Shown here one piece after another: positions 8,801 to 20,728 of a DNA stretch of 64,000 nucleotides. This DNA is from Aulostomus chinensis (taxonomy: Eukaryota; Chordata; Actinopteri; Syngnathiformes; Aulostomidae): positions 24,581,177 to 24,645,176 of the forward strand of contig JBBMOA010000020.1 in NCBI GenBank assembly GCA_037954235.1, in the 5' to 3' direction. Both the position numbers and the translations under genes were made by a program. Every line of letters begins with the position of its first letter. Within the stretch, counting starts at the first letter, position 1. A model generated the notes under the pieces. It was not told the DNA's origin. It made no database searches and saw only the letters and a list, made by a program, of their open reading frames with translations.

Positions 8801-11800
8801 CAAAAGGCCGATGCTAAATTGGTCCCAGGAGGTGGAAGCATCCTGAGGGCAATTTGGGGACCTTTGACTGTTAGAGTCCATCTTTGGAAAAGCAGAGTTT
8901 CACTGCTTATCTGCCTCCTGATAGAGATTCCTGACACCTCTCCATTTAGACACCACTCAGCTTCCACTGGTTCCTCCGTCTGTTCCACAGCTTCAAGCCT
9001 TTGAGACCATCAGTAAACTTAACTTGGTAAGAAGTATTTTCCCTCTGATGTAGTTTCAAGGTCCTAAATGTCAAAGGACATTTTTGTTTTGATTCATCAA
9101 GTGCTTTTTACACCAGGATCCGTATTTTAACTGTTTAAAGAATAAGGACACGTGAACATCAATTTTTGACTTTTTGTTTTGTATAATTTTAAAAGAGGAC
9201 TCAGAACCCCCCGTGATTTCAAAGCTGTTGTACTGTAATGTGCTCGAACCTTTCATGTATGGACCCGATTTAAAACGCAACCTCCAAAAGTACATTTGAA
9301 AAGAGTGAAATCGCCGTTTTGGTGCCATCAGTGACATTTAGCCTGATTTTGTGTTTAAAGGCTCTGGAGGTTCCAAGGTCCCTACTGAGCCTGAAATTTG
9401 TAAATGAGTGAATTACGAGGAACCTCTCTGAGACAGACAGAAAACAAACCCCAGAAATAAAGGAGACTGATCTGGGACCTCTGATCCCCTCTGATTTTTA
9501 CAAAATGTTTTGTAATATTCTCAATCTCATAGCCAATAAAAATACTTTCAAAACTTTTGTTTTGAAAAATTTAACTAAATTTACATTTTTTTCACTTTCA
9601 AATTTGTGTGTATATTTGTACACTTGCTCATTTACATTCCTGTGAATTGTATATTATGTCCAGTAATCCGATACTGGCTGGACACCTTTGGTGGTGTCAG
9701 TCAGTCCAGGTTTGTTGGCTCTGAGGGACAAACAAAGCCAGGACTGAGCAGCAGTTTTCAGTTGATGATAAACATCATTTATCAATTCTTGATATGTTTG
9801 AAACGCTGCAGCAGAAACTCCCCCCGCCTGGCTGGAAGGTTCCATCTGAGGGTCCGAGGCGTCTCTTTATCTCATCGCCTCAAAACGGAGACCAGAGACA
9901 CTCCAGCTCTCATCTGACAGCACATTTGAACACAGACTCACTTTGCTCTCTTGAGTATTGAAGCCTTCTCATGTGGTATAGGAGGGCCTTCTCCAGGCGG
10001 GGTATCGCGACCCCGGAGGTCTTGGGGGGGGGGGGGGGGGGGTTGTCTTCCAAAGGTCCTCAGGAAAATCAGGACAAGTTTCATTCATTTGTCTGAGCTT
10101 TACCTGAACCTGTGTCCTGTTTACTCTCCCTCTCTCTCTCACACACTCACAAAGCACAATGGCAGCAACACCAACATTTGACATTATTTTCCACTTTCAC
10201 AAAATAATTCAGTAATCAAGATCAGTCCGGATCGAATCATCAAATACTGCCTCATTTTCATTATTTTACCCATTTAAATGCTTTTCCTGTCTTGATGCCA
10301 CTGGAAGTAGAAGGGGTGTCTTTGGTACAGCGTTACCATATTAACCCAACACCAGCTGACTCCACTCCACACACACACACACACACCTCACTCTATCCTG
10401 ACAACCACACTAACATGTAAAATGGTGCCACAAGGTGGAAATGAGTAACATCTACAAATTTCAAGGGAAAAAGCTCAGAAGGACACCCAGCTCTGATGGA
10501 CGAGGGTTCAAATATTGCAGTTTTAAACGGCAAATTTTCCGAGTTTGACAGAAGAAATGTAACAACTTTGTGTGCACAGTGTGTTAAGAGCTTTTTATGA
10601 AGCTGCATTCATCCACTACGATCACAAACACAACCAGGTGGTCTTAGGCTGCTTATATCAAAACTATCAGTTGCTTGGTTGTGGAGAAAATGTCCTGTCA
10701 CTGAGGTTTCACTGTTCCTGGTCTGCTGAGGACCTCTGGGAGACTCCTGAGAGCCACTTAAACAAAGCACACACACACACACACACAAACACATCGAGAA
10801 GAAAACGTTCAAAAAAAACCACCACCAAAAGGAACTCTCCTTCACAAACAGAACTCACTTGGTTTATTAAGAGCTTTAGAAAGGCTTGTCTTTATCGGCC
10901 GTCGTCTGTCCAAACCCCCAAGAAATGAGAAAAGCTTCGGAGGAACACAAAGCTTGTTGAGACGACGACGTTCCGCTCCGTTTCCGGTCAAACATTTGGA
11001 GCCAACTAGAACTCACTGATCAACATCTGGACGTTTGTGTGAGGCCAACAGCTGGTTAACATTTTCAGGTTCTTTTGCGCGTCTGCTTCGTCCTCCAGGG
11101 AGGTTTGAACCATGAGTCAGCTGACCAACACGGCCCCAGAGACACCGGTGATGCAGGTCCAACATGGACGGCAGAATCCAGGTCTTTATGGACCAAATCA
11201 GGAGATGATGAGTTGAGTCCGTCCAGGACGGCGTTCTCTGGTTCCTGTCGGCTTCAAAACCAACTGCACTGAACTGAGGTGGGCAGTTCCGTGGGTAGTC
11301 AGCATGACGGCATGGGTCGGGTATGGTTGAGGTTCTGGTGGGTCTGAGTGGGTTTTCAAGCGGTGTGAATGCTTCACACCCTCAGACTGTTGACAGGAGT
11401 TCAAGTTGTGTCAAGCGTTGAGTTCAGCTGACGCTCAACTCAACCAGTGAGGGAATTGCTGAACTCACCGAACTGAATTGGTGTGGAACTGGTTTTAGTT
11501 ACGAGGTGCTTTTCAACTGGTTTGGAGCCGCTTCCAAGAGACACTGGGCTGCAAATAAATTTCAGTCACTACTGGTGTGAGTTAGTTTTACCCAAATTAT
11601 ATTTCAATCCCGACTACTTTAGTTACAAATGTTGTCATAGCTGATCTGGGACCAGTTTAGGTTCACCACTGTTCCTAGCAGGGGTTTGATCTCATTAGGG
11701 ACCGGTGAACTGGTTCTGAATTAGTTCTTGTTGGTTTGTTAGTGGTTAGGGATGTTTGCATGCTTCAACTCATCATCAGATCAGTTTGATCAGGTGGATC

Positions 11801-13828
11801 CTAAATGACGAAGCACTGATGTGGAGTTTTCTCAGTCTGATTATTAAATACCAGCTATAACAAATGGAGCTACGCCGCCATGACACCACCTGTACGTGAC
11901 TCATAAGGCATCTGAGTAAGTCCAAGTATGACACACAGTCCGGTCCAGCATGTTGGGACTCAACTGGTTCCCATGGATGGACCATTTCTAGTGTTTTTCT
12001 GTTGAACTTTTTATAACCTGCTTGTGCCAGCCCACCCACCCATCATGCATCACTATGAAGACGAGAGGAAGGAGAAAAAATCGGTCGACGCACCACTACA
12101 GGAAAGGCACCAATCACAGAGCATTTAGGCCAGCGATTGTCACGCCGTTGTGACACAGTGAACGCAAAGCTGCTTGGTTACAGGACAGGAGGGAGGTTCA
12201 CAAGACAGCAAACAAACCAGGAATCACAAGTCTTAGATCTCCAACTGTGCTTGCAAGCTCCACCCTCAAACGCTTCTTCAGAGACTTCAGTATTCAGAGC
12301 ACAGAGCTGACATCAAAGCTAGGAACCGCTACCCCAAAGCTCAAGGCACCGTAGGCCCCAGAGACACGAACAGAAACTTGAACCAGCAGTTCACCCCAAA
12401 CGGAAACTGAACTCCTGCAGAAGAACTGTACACCTGAACCATGGAGGTCCTTCCTCTCATCGCATCTGCACTGCCAGTAGGAACGGTCACATGACACAAG
12501 CCAGCTGACAGGAGGTGTAGGAAGTACTGAGGTTAACAAACAAGCTGCTCCTGTTTACATGGCTTTTCTAAAATGGCCGTCACTGGCGCTGTATTGGCTC
12601 GTCTTGGACCAGTCAATGAAGGCTTAAGTTGCTTGCTGTTCCTCTCGCTACTGGACCTAAAAAGGTTCCCCAGAACAGGGTTCTGAGAACAAAAATGGTT
12701 TCAGAGTTTGTGTCGTCCAAACACACCACAAAGATGGTAGTTTCCTTTGGTCCAACAGTGCCTGAAGGGGACCTCTCTTGGAGTTCACTATCTGTCCCGT
12801 AGCGCGTTCACACTGCGAGCAACACGACCACTGACCAGCGACTTGTGACCTGTAGACCATTCAGGAAAATCCAGGAGAAAATCTATCCAGTGCCGTTGAA
12901 CAATCTGATGAGAGGTCCGACTTTGGTACATTCCAGCACTGAAGTGGTTCCAGTAAACAGGACCATCACTGATTGACAGCTACAATTTCTTTGGGTTGTT
13001 TTGTTGGTTGATAGTTCATAAAGTCATTTCAGTGTCTGGAAAATGTAGAAAATCTATTGTTTGTTTTTCTATGAAACCAAAATTTAAAAAAAAGCCTCTT
13101 TTATAAATATTCTGAGAAGTTCAGTTTTAGACTGACGTCTTTCAGTGTCAGCAAAAATGACATTTTGAGTTAAACTTCCCTTTTTAAAGAGATTTTTTCA
13201 ACCAAATGTTAGTTGTAACTTTGGATTTCTCTTTGCTTGGGACCGATACTTCGAGTCCATTCTGAAAAAGCGACCGTATTTATTACAAGCAAATTGTTGT
13301 GTGAGGCTTCAATCTGTCTCTAAGAGAATTTGACCATTTTCAGAATATTGGTGGATGCACAATATGTCATTGACAGAGTCTGTTCCAATTGGCTGGGTCT
13401 TCAGAGGGGGGCGCTGCCACTCAAAGCGGCTCCTCGCTGGGTACTATACCCTGTGGGTGGGACATGGACGCGCCTATCGGCTCAAATAAGGTCAATGGCG
13501 AGGTCGACTTCCATTTTGATACCGAATGTTTATACGCCAGTGGAGTAAAGAGGGAAACTAAACATCGGTTCTCAAATGACCAGCTTTCAGATATTTTGAC
13601 ATCCCTTCTTTATGTCATCTTATCAAATAAACGCTACGGACATTTGCCCGAGGCCCCGCCCACCATGAGTCCCTGCTCGCAGCGTGAACGCCTCTTTAGG
13701 TTATGCATATTCTTAAAAAGTGCAGATCAAAAACATTGTCTTTTTGGTGTTCAAGTGCATACATTTGTTCTCACATTTATGGCTTTTAATAGGAACAATC
13801 TAGAATAACTAGGAGGACGTCCGGGGTT
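8800..13828. other. About 5 kb with no recognised coding gene
   Basis: Six-frame reading gives only short frames with no family resemblance. It contains an uninterrupted G run at about 10024-10042, short CA tracts at about 10366-10386 and 10769-10790, and scattered AT-rich stretches. The right end is probably ZBTB1 3' untranslated sequence; tttatt at 13279-13284 is a candidate minus-strand AATAAA signal about 550 bases past the ZBTB1 stop. Confidence 0.5.
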
Positions 13829-15877
13829 CTATAGTCTCTTGGTGTGTTTGGAGTTATAGTGGCTCCTCATGTCTTTGCGGAGGCGGAACTTCTCTCCACA
13901 GACACCGCATATGTAGAGATGGATGTCCATGTGTTTCTCTAGCTGTTCCCCGCCAGGGAAGATCTGGAAGCACACCTGGCAGATGGTTTCCCCGGCCGAG
14001 AGGTGGGAGATCATGTGCCTGACGTGGTCGTGTTTTAGGAAGGTTCCCTGGTCGCAGACGGGGCAGACGTAGCGCGCCATGCCTTTGTGCATATCGGTGT
14101 GCAGCCTCAGCTGGCGCTCCCTCAGAAACTGTTTCCCACAGGTCTGGCAGGTGAACTGCTTCTCCTTGGTGTGCACCGTGTAGTGCTCCCTCAGGTGGCA
14201 GCGCTGGTAGAAGCCTTTACCACAGATGCTGCAGAAGTGCTTGCGCCGGTGGTCTGGTTCGCCACCTTCCTCCAACAGCACCGGACGGAACAGCTCCTGG
14301 TCATGGCAGGCCAAGGCGTGCTCCAGTGCCAGGCTCTCGTTCTGGAAAAGCAAGCCACAATGAGGGCAGGCCAGGTCAGTGGCCTCCAGCAGGCCCTCTT
14401 CCATCCCCTGCGCCTCCTCCAGCAGGGACACCTCATCCTCCCCATGGGAGTCAGACTCTGTGCCGTGGGATTCCCCACAGCGCTCTGCGTGCTCCTGCAG
14501 CTGTCGGCCTTTGATCAGCACTTGACCACACCTTCCACAAGCACATATATGGCCCATGTGATTGGACAGGTAGTGAGCAGACTTGTCCTCCTCAGCTAAC
14601 AAGGCGCCACACAGTTCACAGGGAGTAGAGTCGCCTTCCGGCTTCTCATCTTTGACCTTTCGGAGCTTTGCTGGGATTCCTGAATCTTCACTGCTGCACA
14701 TCTCAAAGGGTTCGCTTCTGGTCTCCATGTTAGCGGAGACTCCGGGCTCAGGCTCAGACCCTTTCTTCTCTCTCAGCAAGCTTTTCTGTTTGGTATCAGT
14801 GAATTGTGCACCAGAATCTCTGGAGTTGTGCTCACCAACCCGGACCATCTCAATCTCAGGGAACGCACCTTCCTCTGGTTCGGTTTTTATGGAGATGTTC
14901 CTGTTGGATCCAGCCTCATTAGTTCCAGCTGCCACCGAACGGATAGAGAGGTCGCCGTCAGCTTTGGCCTCTGGCCAGTCCTCCTCACCTTTGCAGATGA
15001 CCCTGTGTTCCTCTGTGCTTTCAGAGGCGGAGCTTTCAGCCTTGCTCGAATCATTGTCACCATCATTGTTACTTCTTGGCGGGTGGTAGGCTTTCCGGTT
15101 CGTGCAGGTCAGGATGTGTTCAATCAAAAGCTTCTCGCAGCTGAAAACAAAGCCACAATCATCGCAAGTGTAGGTGCGGCCAAACCGAGGGCGGTCTTTG
15201 AGAGCTGAGTTCCTCCCCCCGGTTCTCTTTCTCAGGTCACACGGCTGCTCAAGTCCTCCGTCCACAACTGGCGGCACCACGATGAGGGGAGTGATCACTG
15301 CCTCCTCCGCTGCGGCGGGCCGACTGATGGTTGCAGGAACACCTGGGTGCCCGGCGGTGCTAGTGACGGCTTTCGGTAAACGCTCCGCTTCTGGTGCAGC
15401 AGGCCGCTGTTGCTCATACATGCGGACTCCAAACATCATCTTCCCGTTGGCGGCCCCGTTGGAGGAGCTGGAGGAGGATGAGGAGGATGCAGATGAGGAC
15501 GGGGTGAGATTGGAACTCCTGATGTCCCTGAGGTCCTCCAGCGAGTCAGGGATGTAGTACATCTGGAGGTAGGCCATGGACGCCTTGAGCTCATCGAACT
15601 CGTAGCTCCCCACCACGATGCGTCCGAGGTACATGAGCTGCAGGATGAGGTCAAAGCACTCAGCACTGATCTGCATGTTGCTTAGGTCCAGCCGGCCTGC
15701 CCCCTGCTGGTCCCGGATGAACATCATTCTGAAGTAGGAGCTGCAGGCTGCCAGGACAGCTTTGTGTGCCCTGAAGTATATGTCACCGATAGCGATGAGG
15801 CAGTCACAAAGGAAGCCCCACTCCCGCTGGTTGTTGAGCTGTTGGAGGACATGGTCGCTGTGGCTCAGCCTCGCCAT
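13829..15877 (-). CDS. zbtb1: ZBTB1, BTB/zinc-finger transcription factor
   Basis: A single coding exon of 682 codons. The N-terminal BTB domain starts MARLSHSDHVLQQLNNQREW and continues GFLCDC, AHKAVLAACSSYFRMMF and ISAECFDLILQLMYLG, very close to vertebrate ZBTB1. Then come a serine run, GKMMFGVRMYE, an isolated finger near residues 235-257 (YTCDDCGFVFSCEKLL), a sumoylation-type site IKTEPEE, central C2H2/C2HC fingers, and a C-terminal finger array (about residues 545-680) with HFCSICGKGFYQRCHLREH and FTCQTCGKQFLRERQLRLH. Known family role: nuclear repressor and DNA-damage/lymphoid regulator binding DNA through its fingers. The frame stays open 26 codons upstream, but 'tttgctctgcag' just before the ATG is a clear 3' splice site, so the upstream codons are intronic and translation should start at 15877. 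Human ZBTB1 is 713 residues. Head-to-head with ZBTB25. Confidence 0.95.
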   Translation of the reverse strand: MARLSHSDHVLQQLNNQREWGFLCDCLIAIGDIYFRAHKAVLAACSSYFRMMFIRDQQGAGRLDLSNMQISAECFDLILQLMYLGRIVVGSYEFDELKASMAYLQMYYIPDSLEDLRDIRSSNLTPSSSASSSSSSSSSNGAANGKMMFGVRMYEQQRPAAPEAERLPKAVTSTAGHPGVPATISRPAAAEEAVITPLIVVPPVVDGGLEQPCDLRKRTGGRNSALKDRPRFGRTYTCDDCGFVFSCEKLLIEHILTCTNRKAYHPPRSNNDGDNDSSKAESSASESTEEHRVICKGEEDWPEAKADGDLSIRSVAAGTNEAGSNRNISIKTEPEEGAFPEIEMVRVGEHNSRDSGAQFTDTKQKSLLREKKGSEPEPGVSANMETRSEPFEMCSSEDSGIPAKLRKVKDEKPEGDSTPCELCGALLAEEDKSAHYLSNHMGHICACGRCGQVLIKGRQLQEHAERCGESHGTESDSHGEDEVSLLEEAQGMEEGLLEATDLACPHCGLLFQNESLALEHALACHDQELFRPVLLEEGGEPDHRRKHFCSICGKGFYQRCHLREHYTVHTKEKQFTCQTCGKQFLRERQLRLHTDMHKGMARYVCPVCDQGTFLKHDHVRHMISHLSAGETICQVCFQIFPGGEQLEKHMDIHLYICGVCGEKFRLRKDMRSHYNSKHTKRL

Positions 15878-16138
15878 TGCCCTGCAGAGCAAAGGAGACA
15901 CGAGGAGGAACATGAAACAGCGACATGCTTCCTGCTGGGAGGCGTCGCTCATCACAGCTTCATCACATGCATTTCTTTTCTTTTATCATCAGATTTTGCA
16001 AAAAGCGACTCCAGATTTCAGTTTCCTTTTTACATTTGTTGTTTTATTAACCAGTAAAAGTAAGATCAGCATTTGTTCGTTTTCCACAACGTTACATTCA
16101 TTTATATTAGATAATATATAATAGAATTTATATTATGT

Positions 16139-16335
16139 TTGATAAAAAAAATCACAAGTAGAAACATATACACACACATGTATACACGTACACACACAAA
16201 CATGTATACACGCACACACATACATACACGCACACATACATACATGTATACATGTACATACACAAACATGTATACATGCACACACATACATACACGCACA
16301 CATACATACATGTATACATATACATACACAGTGTC

Positions 16336-16387
<52 letters not shown>

Positions 16388-16432
16388 GTGTGTATATTAT
16401 ACACACATATACACACATATAGAGAGAAGCAT
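16139..16432. repeat. CA/TACA-rich and (TA)n microsatellite
   Basis: Imperfect alternating 'acacacatgtatacac' sequence at about 16170-16330, followed by about 25 (TA) units at about 16333-16383, then more CA-rich sequence. It lies in the ZBTB1 5' intron. Open frames here are pure repeat translation. Confidence 0.9.
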
Positions 16433-16739
16433 TATAATTAAAAGAAAAACACACAACACAAATACTTGTTTTCTATTCTTTTCATGTTCATTATGTTTCT
16501 ATGTCTGAGTTGAAACGTTTGGAAAGTCTGACCAAAAAGCTCAGTTCGCTCAGATATTTGGTTCCGGATTGGACATCCCGCACGTTGTGATGCAGAATCC
16601 CGCATCCCAGCAGGCTGATTCCGGTTCACTCATCCACCATCCAACAGGTCCGAATTATTGGCTGATTGACGAGAAATACCTTAGCTTAGAGTTTGTGCTT
16701 TAACTGTGGCAGTCACACCAAACTCCTCTGATAAAAGCT

Positions 16740-17600
16740 GCTATTCAGGCGCCCCGCAACCCTCAGCTCGCTGCACGCCCCCCAATGGCCGCCGAAAGCG
16801 AGCGGGAGGGGCCGCTCACGCATGACCCCGCCGTCCGGTAACGGAACCCCTCAGACAAACACACGCGTACCGGAACCAGGTCGTGAGGGAGCAGCGAGGA
16901 GGGAGAAGCCGGGCACACCGATGAGCTAAAATGGAGATTACAGCTCCGCCGCGGCGATGAACTTGATCATGCTAACAGCTGCTAGCATGGAGCATTCCGG
17001 AAGTTAGTGCAGAGCCCCTCCAAAATAAAACGACCGGCAGCCGTTCCAACAGACCAGAGCACGGAACAAAGCACACAACTGTAGAACTAACGATTAATTT
17101 CTACACGGCTGTAATTCGAGCGTCGTTCCGATAGAAGGGAACATTTAAATGAGTTCCAGACGGGACTTGGTTTGAAAGTTAGCACCGGAAGAGGACGTTG
17201 TCCGTGCAGGACACTTGACTCTCCTACAGCGATATCTCTCCCGCAAACAGCCCCGCCGCCCCCGCACTGTGCCACCCGCACTCGCAACTCAGAGAGTAGC
17301 AGGCCGCGCAGACTAGACCGCTCCCGGCCTGGCAGCGCACGGGCCCGGGCAGCAGACGGTCGACTCACCGTGGTGCCGTAGGCCAGCGGCGGAGCTGCTG
17401 TTGCTGCTTTCGGCGTAGGATGTGCGGAGGCTCCGCGGCCCGGGACGGTTCCTCTCCGGCGGAAAGTTGAGACGAAGAAGCCCCTTCGTCTTCTCCTTCT
17501 GCTCCTCCTGCTGGATGAAATAACTTCCGCACAAGCCGCCGCTTCGTCAGGGGTGGAAGTCGTGCGGAGCAAAATAAAAGACTTCCGGTCAAAAAGAGGG
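16740..17600 (-). promoter_or_regulatory. ZBTB1 GC-rich promoter and non-coding first exon
   Basis: GC- and CpG-rich sequence with several ETS-type motifs (TTCCGGAAGT near 16995, ACTTCCGG at 17581-17588, another at about 17523) and no TATA box. On the minus strand a consensus donor GTGAGT is encoded by plus 17363-17368, so a non-coding exon ending at 17369 could splice to the acceptor just upstream of the ZBTB1 ATG (exon start about 15881). The start is probably near 17.5-17.6 kb. Motifs and splice signals are seen; exon assignment is inferred from the usual ZBTB1 structure. Confidence 0.5.
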
Positions 17601-18979
17601 CTGCAAAATAAAATTGATGCAAACAGAAAAACCTGGAATTTCTCATCCAAATCGGCACACATTTGCTCCTTTTCTAATCAGCTATGAGGAGCAGTGCAGT
17701 AAACACATGATTTATTTGCCTTTTACCAGTTGCTTCTGAAATCAAGATAAAATGTAACTTTTTTTAATCGACTGTTTTTCCAAAGAACCTTAGATTATGC
17801 TCTGTGGGCTGAACTCTCCTCTTGGTTTGCTGACCAAAGTAGTTTTACTTCTAGACGGAAAAATGTTATTAATCTGACCATAAAAGAGTAAAATATCAAC
17901 ATTAACCATAATACCCTAATGTCAGAGTATAAAAGTAACAATGAAGCGAGAGAGACTAATGTAGCCAGTGCTCATCTCTGCTGGACGCAAACTAGCATTA
18001 AATGAGGATTAGCATCAGAGCGCTAGAAGCAGTGTTAGCATTGTTCTGGTTCATCACAGCAGAGTTGCTGGTACCTGTTTAGGTCACTACGTCAGTGTCA
18101 CTGTCCGTCTCCTCCGTGTCTGGCTAACTAGCATTGCCACAGTCGCCCTCCTGCTGTGGAGCAGCTGCGACAACCCCCATGCTGCCTAGCTAGTAGCAGC
18201 CTGGCTAGTAGCAGCTTAGCTCGTAGCAGCCAAGTTAGTAGCAGCCTGGCTAGTTGCCGCGTGACTGAGGTACTGTATAACACAGCGGGTGATGGCTGTC
18301 AAAGCCATACAACCAACATGAGTTGAGGAGATGGTTCTGAGCAGTTTAGAACCCTGAGGGATTTCCCCCTGATAGAAGGATGATGGAACATGGTAGAAAG
18401 TTCCACTACAAGGAACTTTGAGGAACTCTGCCCAGTCTAAGGCCCACATGACCCCGCGTCCCCCACCATCATCCATCTGCTGCTCGCCAGTGGGGCAACA
18501 GAATGTTGGAAATATCAGTCAAGGTAGATATTACACACTTTCTAAAAAAAAACAAAAAACCAATAGCATTAATCAATAATCCAATATGGCTGCCAAAGGA
18601 GGCTGGCAGCAGGAGCCTCAGGAGAGCAGGATCCACTCAGGACTGTGAGGTTCATGCTGGTTCTGGTGCTGGTGGCAGTTCTGGACCTGAGACCTCCAGC
18701 ACAAACCGCCTCAGCGGGAACAGAAGCAGTTTTCTGGAGTTTCATTCTCGTTATAGTTTCATTCTTTTCACGTTCATTAATGAGCTGTCACGCTGCTGCT
18801 GACGTGCACGCCTTCATGTTTGATCAGTCACATTCACTCAGTCAGAGCTCAACACGTGAATCACAGGTGACGGAAACTGGGCTCGGCCAGGTTCCCAGCT
18901 TCCTACGTCACTGAACGGAATATCCCGAATCGTCATTCAAGATGAAAGGTGTCAGTTATTGATGATCAATTACGCCTGT
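17601..18979. other. Spacer between the ZBTB1 and ZBTB25 promoters
   Basis: No gene recognised. It has a short local tandem duplication, 'ctagtagcagcctgg' variants, at about 18185-18255. Short frames here resemble no family. Confidence 0.45.
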
Positions 18980-19094
18980 CTCCTCACGTGACCAGCCCGC
19001 TTCCTCTCGCGAGACGTGAGGCGGCTTCTGGCGAGATCAGCGGTGCAGAAACAAATCAGCTCCGGCGTCTGAAGACAATCTGCAGATTTCTGCG
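18980..19094 (+). promoter_or_regulatory. ZBTB25 promoter and non-coding first exon
   Basis: TCACGTGA (E-box, USF/MYC type) at 18984-18991 and the palindrome TCTCGCGAGA at 19005-19014, a known TATA-less promoter element, lie just upstream of a sequence ending TCTGCG with donor GTAAGA at 19095. This would be a non-coding exon joining the acceptor 'gttag' before the ZBTB25 ATG (exon start 20313). CpG-rich sequence continues to about 19350. Inference from motifs; the exact start site is unknown. Confidence 0.55.
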
Positions 19095-19375
19095 GTAAGA
19101 ACGCCGATTACCGGCCGCCGGGCGCGGCGCGCGTGCGCGGCACAGACACAGGCAGGGCATGGGGTGGATGTGGCGTGCGCACGCGGCCGTGTGCGCGTAG
19201 GTGAGACAGGACGCGCGTGCGGCTGAATGAGAATGAGGCGGATGATGGAGGCTGCAGTCGCGACGGTGGCGGCGGGACGTGCACGCGCGCATCCGTGTTG
19301 TTGTCTGGTCGCGCGGGTGTCCGGGTGCGTTTCGCTGGTTTGTTTTCATCCAGACCCCCCCCCCCCCTTTCGGCT

Positions 19376-19426
<51 letters not shown>

Positions 19427-20160
19427 CTACAACTATTAGTGACCTCATCATCGCCTGAGGTGACAGCAGGTCCATTGCGACACCATCACGTGACCTCCAG
19501 GAGGACCTGTGGACACCAGCTCTCCCTCCTCACCTCCTAGCCTCCTAGCCTCCTCACCTCCGAGCCTCCTAGCCTCCTCACCTCCTCACCTCCGAGCCTC
19601 CTAGCCTCCTCACCTCCTCACCTCCAAGCCTCTTCACCTCCTCACCTCCGAGCCTCCTCACCTCCTCACCTCCGAGCCTCCTCACCTCCGAGCCTCTTCA
19701 CCTCCTCACCTCCGAGCCTCCTCACCTCCGAGCCTCTTCACCTCCGAGCCTCCGAGCCTCCTCACCTCCGAGCCTCCTAGCCTCCTCACCTCCTAGCCTC
19801 CTCACCTCCTAGCTTCCTCACCTCCTAGCCTCCTCACCTCCGAGCCTCCTAGCCTCCTCACCTCCTAGCCTCCTCACCTCCAAGCCTCCTAGCTTCCTCA
19901 CCTCCTAGCTTCCTCACCTCCTAGCTTCCTCACCTCCTAGCCTCCTCACCTCCTAGCCTCCTCACCTCCTCACCTCCTAGGTTCCTCACCTCCTAGCCTC
20001 CTCACCTCCGAGCAGCTTCACCTCCGAGCCTCTTCACCTCCTCACCTCCTAGCTTCCTCACCTCCTAGCTTCCTCACCTCCTAGCCTCCTCACCTCCGAG
20101 CCTCCTAGCTTCCTCACCTCCTAGCTTCCTCACCTCCTAGTTTCCTCACCTCCGAGCCTC
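19376..20160. repeat. (TG)n tract and CCTCCTCAC/CTCCTAGC minisatellite
   Basis: About 24 TG units at 19376-19425, then about 650 bases (19505-20160) of short repeats alternating 'cctcctcac', 'ctcctagc' and 'ctccgagc', strongly pyrimidine-rich on the plus strand. It fills most of the first ZBTB25 intron. Confidence 0.9.
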
Positions 20161-20316
20161 ATCTATCCATCTATCTATCAATATCAGGACAAACAATTAT
20201 CAGTTGATTATAGCTGAATTAATGTTCCCTCCTTTGTATGCTTGTGTGTGCGTGTGTGTGTGTGCGTGTGCATGCGTGCGTGCGTGCTTGTGTGTGTGTG
20301 TGTGTGTGTTAGGGTC

Positions 20317-20676
20317 ATGGAGGTGTCGACTCACAGCCTCTTCCTGCTGCAGCAGCTCAACGTTCAGAGAGAGTTCGGCTTCCTGTGTGACTGCACCGTC
20401 GCCATTGGTAACGTGTACTTCAAAGCCCACCGAGCGGTTCTGGCCGCGTTCTCCAACTACTTCAAGATGATCTTCATCCACCAGTCCAGGTCAGGGCGGT
20501 CCAGGGTTCCATAGCATCAGCATGAGCCTCATTCATGACATCATCAGGCTTCACTTCCTGACTGCAAGAGGAAACTGAGGGTTAAAAGTCCTGATTCATT
20601 TAAGAACACATTTATACATTAGAACACTTCAAACATGACAAACCAGCTGTTGTCAAGGTTGGTGTGTGACATTTTG

Positions 20677-20728
<52 letters not shown>

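Noticed and set aside
15878..15955. Upstream in-frame ATG that would extend ZBTB1 by 26 residues
   Set aside because: The extra codons read through a strong 3' splice site (polypyrimidine tract plus cag) and do not resemble ZBTB1; the conserved protein starts at 15877.
16102..16441. Cys/Val/Tyr-rich frames on both strands
   Set aside because: Repeat translation of CA/TACA and (TA)n microsatellites.
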